From Pteria penguin (lineage: Eukaryota > Mollusca > Bivalvia > Pterioida > Pteriidae): a stretch of DNA of 64,000 bases. Positions 35,384 through 47,165 of the stretch are shown one piece after another. The notes beneath the pieces were generated by a model. It ran no database searches. It worked only from the letters and a program-made list of their open reading frames with translations, and was not told where the DNA came from. Numbering within the stretch: the first letter of the stretch is position 1; each line of letters opens with the position of its first letter. The translations under genes and the position numbers were made by a program. The DNA is taken from the NCBI GenBank assembly GCA_035048485.1, contig CM068583.1:69359731-69423730 (forward strand), written 5' to 3'.

Positions 35384-35935
35384 TGTTCATCCTGATAAAT
35401 GAGGTACTGGGCAGGATATATTGACATATATCGTATGATCTGAACATCCTGATAAATGAGGTACTGGGCAGGATAATTGGCATATATCGTATGATCTGAT
35501 CATCCTGATAAATGAAGTACTGGGCAGGATATATTGATATATATCGTATGATCTGATCATCCTGATAAATGAGGCAGTGGGCAAGATATTTTTATCTGAT
35601 CATCCTGAAAAATGAGGTACGGGTCAGGATATATTGACATTTATCGTATGATCTGATCATCCTGACAAATGAGGTACCTGGCAGGATATTTTGACATTTA
35701 TCGTATGATCTGATCATCCTGATAAATGATGTACTGGGCAGGATATATTGACATTTATCGTATGATCTGTTCATCCTGATAAATGAGGTAAAGTGCAGGA
35801 TATATTGACATTTATCGTATGATCTGATCATCCTGGTAAATGAGGTACTGGGCAGGATATTTTGATATGATCATCCTAATAAATGAGGTACTGGGCAGGA
35901 TATATTGACATATATCGTAGGATGTGATAATTTTG
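35384..35935. repeat. 57-bp minisatellite, about 10 copies
   Basis: The phrase 'catcctgataaatgagg' starts at 35388, 35445, 35501, 35558, 35601, 35658, 35715, 35772, 35829 and 35872. Most steps are 57 bp; two (35558 to 35601 and 35829 to 35872) are 43 bp. On the minus strand 57 bp gives a 19-residue periodic peptide (MIRSYDKCQYILPSTSFIR), but the 43-bp units break the frame. I therefore regard it as a minisatellite and not a gene. Confidence 0.93.
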
Positions 35936-36585
35936 AAACATTGATTTAATTCATAAACCCTATATTCGTGTTCAAACCAAGAAATTTAAAGAAAATTACT
36001 GGTGAACAAGGTTACGATAGAATTACAATGTCAGTAAGGAGATATATTCATGCAATGATTTCCAATCAATTAATCCATATTATTCGTCGAAAAAAACCTG
36101 GACCTTTAGATACTGAATACAATGTGGTTGACACGTTAAGGGGAGGATTGGGAGGGATTATATAGTGATCATATTTCTAATATTTATTTATAGAACTGAT
36201 TAACAACCGTAATCATAAGTGTATGATTACAGATCTATATAGATAGTAGATATAGTAGATCCTTAACACTGATATTGACAACACCACAACCCACCCACCC
36301 CAACCATTATATATGTTGGATATGATATTTTCATGTAATTGTTTATGGTTACCTAAAATCAAATTAATCAAATCTGTAATTAATATATTATTATTATTAT
36401 CTATTTTCTTTTTTTACTTAGAATTATTTATGTATTTATCCACTCTCATTAATGGTTAATGGTTATGGTTAATTTCACATTCCTTTGATAAATAATAGAA
36501 TGTGTTATCGAAATACGGAAATTATCCTTAGAAGTATATATACATGTTTGTTTATATTTATACACGTATGCCTATTTTGAAGTTG
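35936..36585. other. No gene recognised
   Basis: A 65-codon frame at 35968-36165 and AT-rich sequence; no motif. Confidence 0.4.
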
Positions 36586-36852
36586 TTGTAGCCCAGTGGA
36601 TGAGTTACTCGGCTTGTGACCAGGAAGCCCGCGGGTTCTACTCCCACCATGGGTGAAACGGTAACCTGTCTTTAGGATGAGAAGTAAAAACTAGGGACCC
36701 GATTTGTTGTAAGATGTGGTACGTAAAAGGTCGCCCACTGCTTCGGATGGGTCCGTTGCAAAGGTATAATTTCTATGCGATGCATCATGTCACCATATAC
36801 GTGAAATAATTGTAGAGTGACGTAGAACAATAATCAGTCAATCAATCTATCC
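36586..36852 (+). mobile_element. tRNA-derived SINE, full-length-like
   Basis: A box A-like 'tagcccagtggatgag' starts at 36589 and a box B-like 'gggttctactccc' lies at 36633-36645. A conserved core follows ('ggtcgcccactgcttcgg', 'tttctatgcgatgcatc'), then an (AATC)-type tail ending near 36850. The core also occurs at 58690-58856 and 23786-23858. RNA polymerase III boxes plus a tail fit a SINE. Confidence 0.75.
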
Positions 36853-37679
36853 AATCGATGTTTATTTAGGATAGGAATAATAGAGATAACTCACGGTAAA
36901 TAAAAGAAAACGAATTTTAAATTGTCCCAATCATAGGAAGTCATGAAAAAAGTCGAGATTTTTCTCGTAAGAGGATATGATAGAATAAAGAGTTTGAAAA
37001 TTGCTCTTCATAGTAGGCGCTATCTGTTTAGATTTAGACAAATATATGTCCGAGATAATGGGAGGAAGATAGAGAGGAGGAAAGCGATTGTACAGAAGAT
37101 GCAGAAAGCTTATAGAACCAAAATGGGTTGAGGTTTACGATTCCAAACAAGGAGAATGGGTCATTGCGTACCAGACCTTGAGATTATTCCTACTACAGAT
37201 CAACCAGTAAGGGTGAATTTGGTGGCACAAGTGGTTGCGAAATCCAAACGAGAAAAGGCACGATCCAGTCAAGCAATTTTATACATGTATCTCCTTCTGG
37301 CATAAAAAATGCAATAGACGAAAGAAAATGAACCAATTTTGACATTTTAAATCAAGACTCTCAAAAATACATATATGCATTTATGAAAACCAATAGACAC
37401 TTCCGGACAATTCGATAACGTCTATGACAAGACCGGACCTAATATGGGATTGTAAGAAAGATAGATGCATAGCAGAGACGAAGGACTCGTGAATTTAGAA
37501 GGTCCCTACTATTGGATATGTTTCAGCAGGACAGACTAATCTTAAATGTAGGGACTTCAGATTTTAAGCTCTGGATTAGTAAAATACATTTAGACTGATA
37601 TCAGACAGTATCCAAATTTCAAAATTACGACTGTAATTTTATCAGATTCCTCGTCCATGGTCAAAAGTAAAACACTAAG
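36853..37679. other. No gene recognised
   Basis: A 62-codon basic frame at 36943-37131 has no known motif. No repeat match within the window. Confidence 0.4.
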
Positions 37680-37935
37680 AACTACCGAGGGTAAACCATA
37701 TTTCATAGTCCATGCAATGAAAGGACAATATCGTGTATAGTGTCATATTCAGACAAATGCGAACCCCAATAACATCTAAAATTTAAACTTTATTTGTTTT
37801 ACAACGATTAAGAAACAAGTTAACAACTTATATAAAGTGAGACGAGGTGCCCGGGAGGAGTAAGCGCCCCCTGGTAATTACATACAACACCCGTCGTAAA
37901 AGTATCGCAACAACTTTTCAAGTCTTGGAAGTAAA
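37680..37935 (-). repeat. PLE end module, solo, variant
   Basis: This parallels 30640-30850: 'gggcacctcgtctcacttt' and 'gggcgcttactcctcc' on the minus strand. Confidence 0.6.
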
Positions 37936-37959
37936 TATATAAATATACACTCATTTAAA

Positions 37960-38075
37960 TATTTATATATTATGAGAATTCTAATCATTTGGTTACGAGC
38001 ATCACTGAAGAGACATAAGTTGTCGAAATGCGCATATGGTGCACAAAGTTCAAAGGTATATATGTTCTATATTTA
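37960..38075 (+). ncRNA. Hammerhead-like core, solo
   Basis: 38005-38028 reads CTGAAGA, GACA, a 5-base loop, TGTC, GAAA. Then 'tgcgc' and 'ggtgca' can pair (one G-U) as stem III. This matches the hammerhead core order CUGANGA - stem II - GAAA - stem III. The nucleotide expected to pair with the last A of GAAA is C rather than U, and no convincing stem I is seen nearby, so activity is doubtful. Confidence 0.35.
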
Positions 38076-38269
38076 TTATATGAATACATGAAGGAGACAA
38101 AAACACGAGATCAAATTTTCCTATTCAAGGCATGAAATGTTGTTTGACTTAAATTCTGGCATCGGAAATGCAAGTGAAAAAAATGCCTGTATATACACAT
38201 ATTTTTCAAATCCAGTATAGTCAAAAAGTTAAAACTGTTAGTTTGTATGGTCAGGTCCAAAAATATCGG

Positions 38270-38530
38270 TTAACATTCTTGAAAGAGGAATCTGTACTAG
38301 ATCCCTATACCAACTATAGAATTTATCAGTAACAATTGCAAACGTTTCTCAATATATCCTTGCGAGAGTAGAAATTTTCGTATTTAGAGCATGCCCTAGC
38401 ATAGAGTATAAGTTATGAAATGAAGACGCCATATGCGGGAGACGACGGTATGTTGCAATTCAGAAATTCAGTTGGGAATGATGAAATTGAAATCGCTACA
38501 GCGTCAGTGTCGAGAGAATAATTATTTAAC
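38270..38530 (-). pseudogene. PLE RT fragment, paralogue of copy F
   Basis: It aligns with 31060-31330 at the DNA level ('taacattcttgaaag', 'agcatgccct', 'gtataagtt', 'ggaaattgaaatcg'-like pieces), but nothing long stays open. The shared flanks with 30640-31330 indicate duplication of a block and not independent insertion. Confidence 0.55.
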
Positions 38531-38884
38531 TGCCTACCAGACCCGCAAGGATGGATATTTGGATCGATTCTAATTTAATGAGTAGCAAGAAAGACACTAC
38601 ACCTTGTACCTTGTACGTTTTGAACATCAACCAGTACGTGGAATTCAACGTGAAAGGGAGAGCTCATTGCCTCTTAAAACTGCGTCTTGCCCAGGATTTA
38701 CCAGATGGTGTCACTTTGACAATGTATGGAAAATTTCTCGAAGTCTGATCATCCACCAATCTCAAAGTGTTTTCAAACGATGAACAACAAGGAGCTAGAA
38801 ACATATTTATCTCCATACGGGACCCAAGGCATTTGTGCAGACGAACAATCTTATTAAAACGCGACTTAAACTTCGTTTCTCTAC
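38531..38884. other. No gene recognised
   Basis: A 65-codon frame at 38551-38748 has no recognised motif. Confidence 0.35.
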
Positions 38885-39295
38885 GATATCTACGATGTAA
38901 AGATGATGGATAAATCCAAACCACAAGTCCAAAATCATGAAACCATAGGACATACAAAATCAGTGAAAATGAAGAACAAATGGAAAATAACAAAATATGT
39001 ATACTTGAAGAGCATATGTGAACCCCTGTGATGGAGTGAGATCAGGTTCCCGGGGAGAGTGAGCATCTCCTGCTTGCTAGCAACACCCGTCACATATACC
39101 CCGTAGAAAGAGTCAAATCGTGTGAATTCCATATGTATTTATATATGGAGAAGTCGAAGTAGGTAACCTTCTAGTATAGAAGGTGTCAAATCTGTGTAAA
39201 GTGATCGGAATCGGTCTCAGTCCAGAATATCATTTAAAAGTCTGGATAACGAGATATCATATGGAGTAATAAGAGTCTCGTAACGACCGTAGATA
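38885..39295 (-). repeat. PLE 3' terminal region, minus strand
   Basis: The reverse complement of 17000-17395 / 21210-21600. It holds the inverted 'gatggataaatccaaacc' block, the end module ('gtgagcatctcctgcttgc'), and the last ~90 bp of RT coding with its stop (about 39220-39290, encoding the 'SRLLNDIL' end). The rest of the element is gone. Confidence 0.75.
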
Positions 39296-39546
39296 CTCTA
39301 CATGTAGACCGTACTCTACATGTACCAGATCTAACAAATGCCAAGTTGATGTCAAATTCTTTTCATACTATTATTCGGAAGTGATCGGGACGGTTCAATA
39401 TCTTATAAAGTCAACAGTATAGAAAATAACCCCGAAAGATCTCTAGCACACATTCTGATTAGCTGTAATAAAAGGTCACCCTGAGATGACCCCGAACAAA
39501 GTACAAACCGCGTTTTCACAGGATTGGCAGACAAAGTTACCAGCCT

Positions 39547-39716
39547 CTGTTACATAAACACTATATCTGGAGAGTCATAGGAGTGGAGCTGTTACATAAA
39601 CACTATATCTGGAGAGTCATAGGAGTGGCGCTGTTACATAAACACTATATCTGGAGAGTCATAGAAGTGGAGCTGTTACATAAACACTATATCTGGAGAG
39701 TTATAGGAGTGGAGCT
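39547..39716. repeat. 42-bp tandem repeat, 4 copies
   Basis: The unit is 'ctgttacataaacactatat' + 'ctggagagtcataggagtggag'. Because 42 is divisible by 3 it keeps a frame open on the plus strand (39583-39774), giving HKHYIWRVIGVEL repeats, but no gene context is seen. Confidence 0.92.
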
Positions 39717-39849
39717 GAGAAGTTATTTTGTGATACAAACAGAACTATGTAAACTATGGTCTGTAAATGAGTAAATAAATGACGAATACAGCTCAGTTTG
39801 AATATTTATTTGTACAAACAATATGTATTAGACTGGTTACAAATGAATT

Positions 39850-40200
39850 TATTGTTGCACATTTCCATCTCTGCACGCCCAATCGGTTAGCGTGATCTTC
39901 ATACATGGAACAATGCATAAAAATCTCCAATTCCGGTGTGTGTTTTTCTGTCTTCGGAATAAATACATTGAACATCTTGTACTTTTGTTGTCCTTAGTTA
40001 ACGGTAAATTCTTTCCAGCAAGCAAATTCTTACAATTCATTAAACTCAAACTGATCCATTTTTGGTGAGATGGTTGGATTCCCATTCTCGAATATCTACT
40101 CTCAGTTCCGCATTCCATTCCACGATTTGTACAAAACGTCCATTTTTAAAGGTAACTTGCAGCAAGGAGATTCGTTGAAAGTTCGACAATTTTCTCTGAG
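39850..40200 (-). pseudogene. Possible PC4-like (p15 coactivator) domain fragment
   Basis: On the minus strand, about 40200-40075 reads FKNGRFVQIVEWNAELRVDIREW. After a one-base frame change near 40070 it reads WISLSLMNCKNLLAG. The order VxIREW...KKGISLSLxxWKxL is typical of PC4-like single-stranded-DNA-binding domains, which also occur in some large DNA transposons. The remainder (39850-40000) is not recognised. It is frameshifted, with no start or gene context, so it is probably a relic. Confidence 0.35.
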
Positions 40201-40539
40201 AATAACTAAATTTTAACGTTACTTGATATCTTATATAATCTAATGAATCATGTATCCGTCAGATCTTCATTTGTGTGTGATGTCATGTTGTCATGGAAAT
40301 TCCACCCTAGGTCACAGGAATCTCGTGATATCCGCTAGATTTTCATTAGACAAGTTCCATCAATGTAATATCATGAACATTCCAAGAATTCCATGCCTAA
40401 GTTGAATCACAGCAATTTCATGATATCCGCTAGCTTCTCGTTGGATATTTGTTATTCACACCTATTCCCTGTGCAGTGTGGAGCTCATCAAATAGTTCCC
40501 CGTGGAGAGTTTGACTTAAGTGTTATTATTCCCATTTTC
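40201..40539. other. No gene seen
   Basis: The phrases 'tcacaggaatctcgtgatatccgctag' and 'tcacagcaatttcatgatatccgctag' recur at about 40315 and 40408, a diverged ~95-bp direct duplication. Confidence 0.5.
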
Positions 40540-40770
40540 CTGGCTGTGACACTTTCTACACAGTGTTTGTTCAAATTTATGTATAAATACGGGGCTGAAT
40601 TATATTTGTTTCGTCTGTATGTAAGGGCATTCACGGCGGGTGTGGCTAGCCAAACAGGAGACGTTCACTTCTCCCGGGCACCTGGTCTCACCACTGAATT
40701 TCAGGGGTCCGTGAATGTCCACTGTGGTACATTGTTGTTAGTGCCACCGTCATGCGACACTAGTTACTTT
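40540..40770 (+). repeat. PLE end module, solo
   Basis: It holds 'ctggctgtgacactttc', 'aaacaggagacgttcac' and 'cgggcacctggtctcacc' in order. It is the reverse complement of 23860-24070 and 20165-20360. Confidence 0.65.
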
Positions 40771-42450
40771 CGTATTTTACATTATCATACGGGAAACAAT
40801 ATGTAAGACAAGTTCCGCCGAGATGATATCACTTTAGGAGAAGTCACAGAAACCTCGTGATCATGTTCCGGTTTAGAGGCACTGATGATGACGGGATGTG
40901 TATACACGTAACCATCTCTCTGGTACCCCTGAGGTCACGTTACTTCCTTCCAGGATCGTTCGTTCATTGAACAATTCCTTTTCGTTCTTTATGTGACATG
41001 TCCTTCTTCTTCCTCAACCTTGTTGGTAATTACAAATTTTAACAGGGAATCCCCATCATAAAATGACTGGCCGCAGTCTCAGCCTTTATATAGCAATAAA
41101 GTAAAATCTATTTACATGTTGTCTGTTATAAAAAGGTGTTGTGGTTAATTAAGAATTCAGTTTTGCTTAAATAATTCTAGTTTAAAATTTATAATCAAGT
41201 TAAAATCCAGTTATTGGTTATTAATAAAGGACCTAAATGTGTTCAGTGTCCCAAACTTTTTTTCAAAACTAGCCATATTTACAATATTTTAAAAAATAAC
41301 AACCACAGCAAACGTCAAGTCCATTATTCTGTTTCTTATACTATCTAATTATTCATATCCTAAGTTTTATTTTAGTATATCTGACCTGGTGTATCTCATA
41401 GGTGTAGGCTCTAGCTGGCTTCTCTATTTGCAGATACCACTCCACTATTTCTTGCCTTTTTGGTTTGCTGTCATCCATGTAATAAGTACAGTCTATGACT
41501 AGTTGGGAGAACTGTTCCTCGTAGACTGTACCACTAAGACCCAGGTTTCATTTTGGCTTTCCTTGTAACTTTTAGAATATTTCATTGATCCAGCCAGACT
41601 GTTACCTTAGTGACTCTGCTTACGTCAACATACGTAAAATTGGTAATAGAAGCATCGATATCGACCTTAAAGTGTTTCTTATATCAGTTATATTTTCTTT
41701 GAAAATATGTATAATGCCATGATACTTCATTTACACAGGTTATGCATGTATACAGGTATATGTCATGTGACATTCATCTAATCTGGTAGAAGAGACAACA
41801 TGTTCTTTTCGACGCATTTTATTTCGTCAACATAATCACAGTGACCTTATAGTGTCAAAAAAAGAAAGGAATGGCGGAGTTGATACTAGATCTAGTATAG
41901 GCTATTATACATTGAAATATGGCTCTCACATGACAGCGTTATATGAAGTCATGTAGAATTTTATGTCTGGGATATGTTTGCTGTATTTTGACAAAAGAAA
42001 GTTCTCTTTGTTAAAAGTTGCTTATTTATCCTCAACACCCATTCCTTTTTTTTTCCTCACAAACTGCTCGATTCGTCATTCAATGCAGATGGCAATTACC
42101 TTGTTACCTTGGCATATTCTATTAAACTAATAATACTTATATATGAATATTCACCAATTTATGATGCTGGTAAATTTCCACATTGCATAAAATATTGATT
42201 TTCGATTTAAAACTTTGCATCGATTAAACAATACCATCTTCGGTAACCTGTGGGCCTACTTCGCAAAGCCGTATACGACACTATTTAGTACAGATTTGAC
42301 AAACTTATTATTGCAGTACTATACATATACATAGTTGTTCCGACTTTTATGACCACCAATATTGCTAAACAGTTTTTCAAGATATCAGTGAAATGTTAGA
42401 GACATATCTGTATCAATTCAGACAGAAAATGTGTTTCCAGGTAAAAAAAA
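40771..42450. other. No gene seen
   Basis: About 1.7 kb, AT-rich, without recognisable coding or repeat. Confidence 0.45.
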
Positions 42451-42459
42451 GGTACAAAA

Positions 42460-42498
<39 letters not shown>

Positions 42499-42503
42499 AC
42501 AAA
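42451..42503. repeat. (AAAT)n microsatellite
   Basis: Roughly twelve AAAT/AATA tetranucleotides. Confidence 0.95.
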
Positions 42504-43324
42504 CAAAACAACAACTACTACAAGAACAACAAAATGCTCTGCAAGACTCACATGTATACAATCTCGGAATGGACAAATATATCCTGTTCATTAATAGCGC
42601 GTTATTTAAAAATATTCATAATCTACTACTAACTTTAAAATCAAATTTACTCCAATAACAATGCGATAATTCTGCGCTGGCGTACATTTGTACGTACCGA
42701 TAATTAATTAAGTTGCCCCAATCAACACACAGGTAACACATGATACCTACACATAAGGGTCATCATGTCAAACAGCCCACTAGTAACCAAGTGTAAGAGT
42801 TGGGTGTGGGCGCAACGTTGTTGGCTACCCATTTTCAAAATGCTCAGAACAAATGCGAGAATTTGGTCGCTATCTTTTCTTTTTACAATGTTTATCCAAT
42901 GCTGTCGCCCTAAGGGATCCTTTAGAAGTGTTGGCCAACAGTTTAAATGGAGGAGCACACTTACAAGTTCCAAGTCCATTTTTGCAGTTGTGTATCTCAC
43001 AGATATTCTCGCTCCATTTTCGCAATTTATATTCCCCTATTTGTACATCCACTAAATGCACGGTATCTCTTGGATTTAGACAATATAAAGAGAGTGTCAG
43101 TATAGGAATAGTATTAACAGCAACAGTATGAAGACGAATGCAAACAACACAGAATTAAGAAGGTGAAACAAGAAAATTCATACCATGTAATCCTGGATTA
43201 CATTTGGTGCTGCAGATAAGTATATATCAATGTAGTGTCGGTGATAGAGAACAGAGAGTGTGTGGAGGAGAAGAGATTGGTCACTTTTCACCTTTGGTGA
43301 AATGTTGAAACTCCACACAAGAGA
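42504..43324. other. No confident gene; possible small exon on minus strand
   Basis: On the minus strand, about 43115-42950 is open with a hydrophobic start (TVAVNTIPILTLSLYCL) and a CEIHNCKNG end, followed by a GTAAGTG donor-like sequence near 42949. There is no start codon and no family match. It is noted only as a lead. Confidence 0.25.
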
Positions 43325-43785
43325 AAACAGAAGACATCTGACAAAGCTGTATGACACAAATCACCAAAGACATGCACACAAAACATGATAAAAGTAGAAT
43401 ATACACGGAAAAACATTACAAAATTTTTCGATTGTGCTGCGGTTACGATACCGGCTTAGGACGGTCAGTTGAAGTACCAAACGTCACTCACCGGTTTACG
43501 GGCGCCCACCGTCCCATTCGCGCAAAAGCTGCACAATCAAAGGACACACATTTAAACATACATAAATAATCCTCCATATAGATAAAAAGGATCAACAAAT
43601 TTCTCAAGAAGAGAGGTCATCAAAATTTTATTACGCACGAAACATTTATAGAATAATATGTTGCTATCAAAAACATGTAAGGCGACATCAACATAAGTAA
43701 ACCGTGCTCTGTCCGTCTGTAAAAGAACTCAGATCCTTGATCAATAGGAATCCCGACTAACAGTCAGAGGGATAAGCAAACAGGT
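43325..43785 (-). repeat. RepA dispersed repeat, long copy
   Basis: A reverse-orientation copy from 'acatctgacaaagctgtatg' to 'ggaatcccgactaacagtc'. It lies about 0.9 kb upstream of PLE copy E, as another RepA copy lies upstream of copy A. Confidence 0.8.
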
Positions 43786-44689
43786 AACATGCAATTTTGT
43801 TTTGTTTGATGCTTAACAATATGTAACAATCGACAATATTTCAGCACTATATGTGACGGCAGATAGATATGCAAGTATGATTCAGGAGAAGGGAACTACT
43901 GTCAGGCACCCACACGAATGGCAGATATTGTTCATTTTAATATCTGCCATGGTACATGTATACATGTATACTCTTGACCCAGGGTCACCATTTTATACGA
44001 TCTAACAGGTATGCAGGAATGTTTGACTTTGATCAGGAAGCAGGATATTTTTAAATGAGAATATGGAAATTAAATAAGTGTGCCCCATTCCCCACTTTCG
44101 AAAGCCATGGACCTGCTTATCTGCTTCTGTAGAACAAAGACCTGAATCTGGAAATTGTAGGTCAAATACCGTCTCTTTATTAATTTAAATGTTGGATGTA
44201 TTTTAAATGTAAAGTAAGCATGGTTCTATCATGCCTATTGCACATCGGGTGATACTTTAGCCTTTTGTTGATCAGATAATTCTCCAGACTCCATTTGCTG
44301 CCTAGGCTGAAGGCAAGTTAGTTAGGTAAAGAAAAAAAAAAGGGGGGGGGTTGATGTATATTATTATACTTGTTCCGTCGTCCAGTCTACAGCGCCTACT
44401 AAATATATACTATAGTAACTGTTTTTCAACTTTAAGCTAAGAAAATTATCGACACAATATCACCCATCTTACTTTACCACCAGCTGGTAAAAAACCGGTG
44501 CTGTGGTGAGGGTCACGCTATGATCTTTGAAAACAAAAATTCTTTGAATGAAATGTAAGTTAAAAACGAGGGATTTTTATTTATCTTACATTTCTATATA
44601 TGCTTCTAGTCACTACATTCAAATTTGTCTGTTGTGGAACGAGTATTTACGAAATTATTTCTTCTCTGTGTTGTGTATACATGTATACG
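43786..44689. other. No gene seen; poly-A/poly-G at 44330-44350
   Basis: No coding. A-run then G-run (44331-44350) only. Confidence 0.45.
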
Positions 44690-46215
44690 TCATTACCTAC
44701 TTTTATCCCATTGGACTATGGACCCTTGAGTGGTCATGTTGTGACAGGAGATCTTCATATTGTTCGCGATGAAAAACTTAGAGAGATCTTTTAAGTAATG
44801 GCCCAAAATATATGTAGCCACAGTCATTAACATGGCGTCAACATTTTGATATTATTATGAACTCATGTGAAGACGTTGAGGTAATAGAGAAGAGGTTGAA
44901 TTAAACACTCTTTCTGAATGGCTGAAGTCGATCAGAAGTCTGCTAAAGGAAAGAATTCGAAGATTTTGTCATTTCTACAAGAAGAAGCACTATTCTTTAT
45001 TTCGTGATTCCAGTGTCGTTAGAAAGAGCCGTCTCGACTTAACGAAAATTTCATTATTGTTCCTGCTGACAAGACAGCTAACAAGTACACATTTGTATGT
45101 AAGGCATGTTATATTAAATGTATTATAGAAGAGCTTTGTATTCAATCAACGCCTGGCAATCCAATATACAAAGTTACAAATTTGTCTCCTTCAGACGTAT
45201 AGGAAAACTACATGTCACTTCTCAGTACATTCGGTATTACTACAAATGAATCTGATCTCGAGCTACCATACCTTTTTTGGATTCCAAAGATGCAATAAAC
45301 TCCATATAAGCATCGATTCATAGCTGGATCTTCCAAATGTTCCACTAAGCTTCTTTCCATATTTATTAACTCACCAAAATTCTATCAGAAATCAAACATG
45401 GTCTTCAGATATACCGCTCTACTGCTTACTCGAGAAGCCGAATCAATCAGATGTGGATCCTAAAGAATTCCAAGGAACCTCTAGAGCGCTTAAAATCTCA
45501 TTTTTCCATTAATGTCACTAGCATAAAATCTTTTAACTTTTCGACTCTTTATACAGCCATTCCTCATCAAAAACTGAAGAATAAATTAACACCAATTATT
45601 CAAAACGCCTTCGGAAAAGGAATTTGCAGTTATAAGTATCTCGTTTTAGGCCACAACGACACATAGTTTGTAAAGGAACAGTCTGATCCACGCAGCAAGT
45701 ATTCAGAAAAATAGATCATCCAAATGTTAGAATTTCGTATAGATAATATTTATGTGATATTTGGTGGGAAAGTAATCCAAAAGGTTGTTGGCATTCCGAT
45801 GGGTACTAATTGCGCGCCTCTTCTGGCCGACATGTCTTTGTACTCTTACGAAGCAGAATTCGTACAGTCTCTGTTCTCCAAAAGCAATAAACAATTAGCA
45901 TCTCGGTTCAACTTTACATACAGATAAATCGATGACGTTTTGTCAATTAACAGCCCTATATTTAAAGATCACCTCAACATGATATATCCAAAGATCACCT
46001 CAACATGATATATCCAAAGATCACCTCAACATGATATATCCAAAGATCACCTCAACATGATATATCCAAAGATCACCTCAACATGATATATCCAAAGGAG
46101 CTCGAGATGATAGATAAAACTGAGAGCGCATCTTCTGCTTCATACCTCCATTAACTCCTGTCAATTAGTGACGACGGTTCATTAGTAACCTCTCTCTATG
46201 ACAAACTTAAAAGGG
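44690..46215 (+). pseudogene. PLE copy E
   Basis: It starts within the N-terminal domain (GPLSGHVVTGDLHIVRDEKLREIF near 44720) and continues through RT with many stops. MWILKNSK is at 45451, FNFSTLYTAIPH near 45535, IPMGTNCAPLLAD near 45796, and the YIDD box near 45922 has Tyr replaced by TAA (45925-45927). A 26-bp direct repeat expansion follows (45964-46093). Similarity fades at LYDKLKR near 46200. No end module follows. Confidence 0.75.
45964..46093. repeat. 26-bp tandem repeat inside PLE copy E, 5 copies
   Basis: The unit is 'aaagatcacctcaac' + 'atgatatatcc', perfect five times. In other copies this segment is single and encodes the region before the 'ELE' motif. 26 bp is not a multiple of 3, so it shifts the frame. 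Confidence 0.97.
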
Positions 46216-46784
46216 TCTAAGGTTCCATTAAGTTTAGTCGTCGGGTTCCAAAATAGTGAAAGGCTTCGTGATCTACAATAAAATGATCCTGAGATAATCA
46301 AAAGGACAGTAATTCTTGTATGGACCCCTCCTACATTTTTATATAGAGAGTTTTACTTGAACCTGTATATTGACTAACAGGCGGGTGGGGACTATATAGA
46401 AAGGGGGATAACTTCCTATATAAAGGTATATACAGACGTGCGGCTGGAATGGGGTATACTTTTAAGGCCACTCAATATAGTAATAGGCATCATTTTCCCT
46501 TCAAATATATATCAATATGTATCTTTCAAATCACAAAATATATGAATAGGTAAAACGCTGGTGGAGATTGCAAGAGAAGATATTTTTGCACTAGAAATTT
46601 AAATATTAAATATAAATTATTTATGAATGGGTATGCTTTTCACTATGGTCAGTATATGAATCGGTAGGGTGCCAGCGACTCCAGCCGCAAGTCTGTACAC
46701 AAAATGATTGCAAGTTAAACACCCCCCCCCCCCTTGCCCCCGTGCTATATGGTGAACCTTGTTGAAACCTTTCTCAAAAGAGAA
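46216..46784. other. No gene; C-run at 46720-46733
   Basis: Nothing recognised apart from a C homopolymer. Confidence 0.45.
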
Positions 46785-47165
46785 ATGGTCCTGAACCTCA
46801 TTCCACTTACTGTTAATTGGGGCTCTTACAGGTCACAGGTCTGAGCTCGCTTCCAGATCGGCAGAGCACAGTTTACTTATGTTGATGTCGATTTATACAT
46901 ATTTGATATTTTGGTCTTACTCAGCATTACTATACCTGCTTATATTTTTATGACCTCTCAACTTGAGAAAGTTGTTAAATCCTTGCTTTCTATATGGCAG
47001 ATTATTCATTGATTTTTAAATGTGTGTTCTTTAATTATAATGCTTTTGCGGAAAGTGGGGAGGAAGACCCGCAAACCGGTTAACCACTCCGATTGATTGA
47101 TTATTGTTATATCAATTGACGATCCTAAGTCGGTATAGCAACTGAACCTTAATCGAGTTTAAGGG
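46785..47165 (+). repeat. RepA dispersed repeat, diverged copy
   Basis: The forward landmarks 'ttgttgaaacctttctc', 'gcaaaccggttaaccactcc' and 'cgatcctaagtcggtat' are present but diverged. Confidence 0.7.

Noticed and set aside
42722..43000. Overlapping ORFs on both strands
   Set aside because: No motif, no start context and strong mutual overlap; only the short Cys-containing frame was kept as a weak lead.
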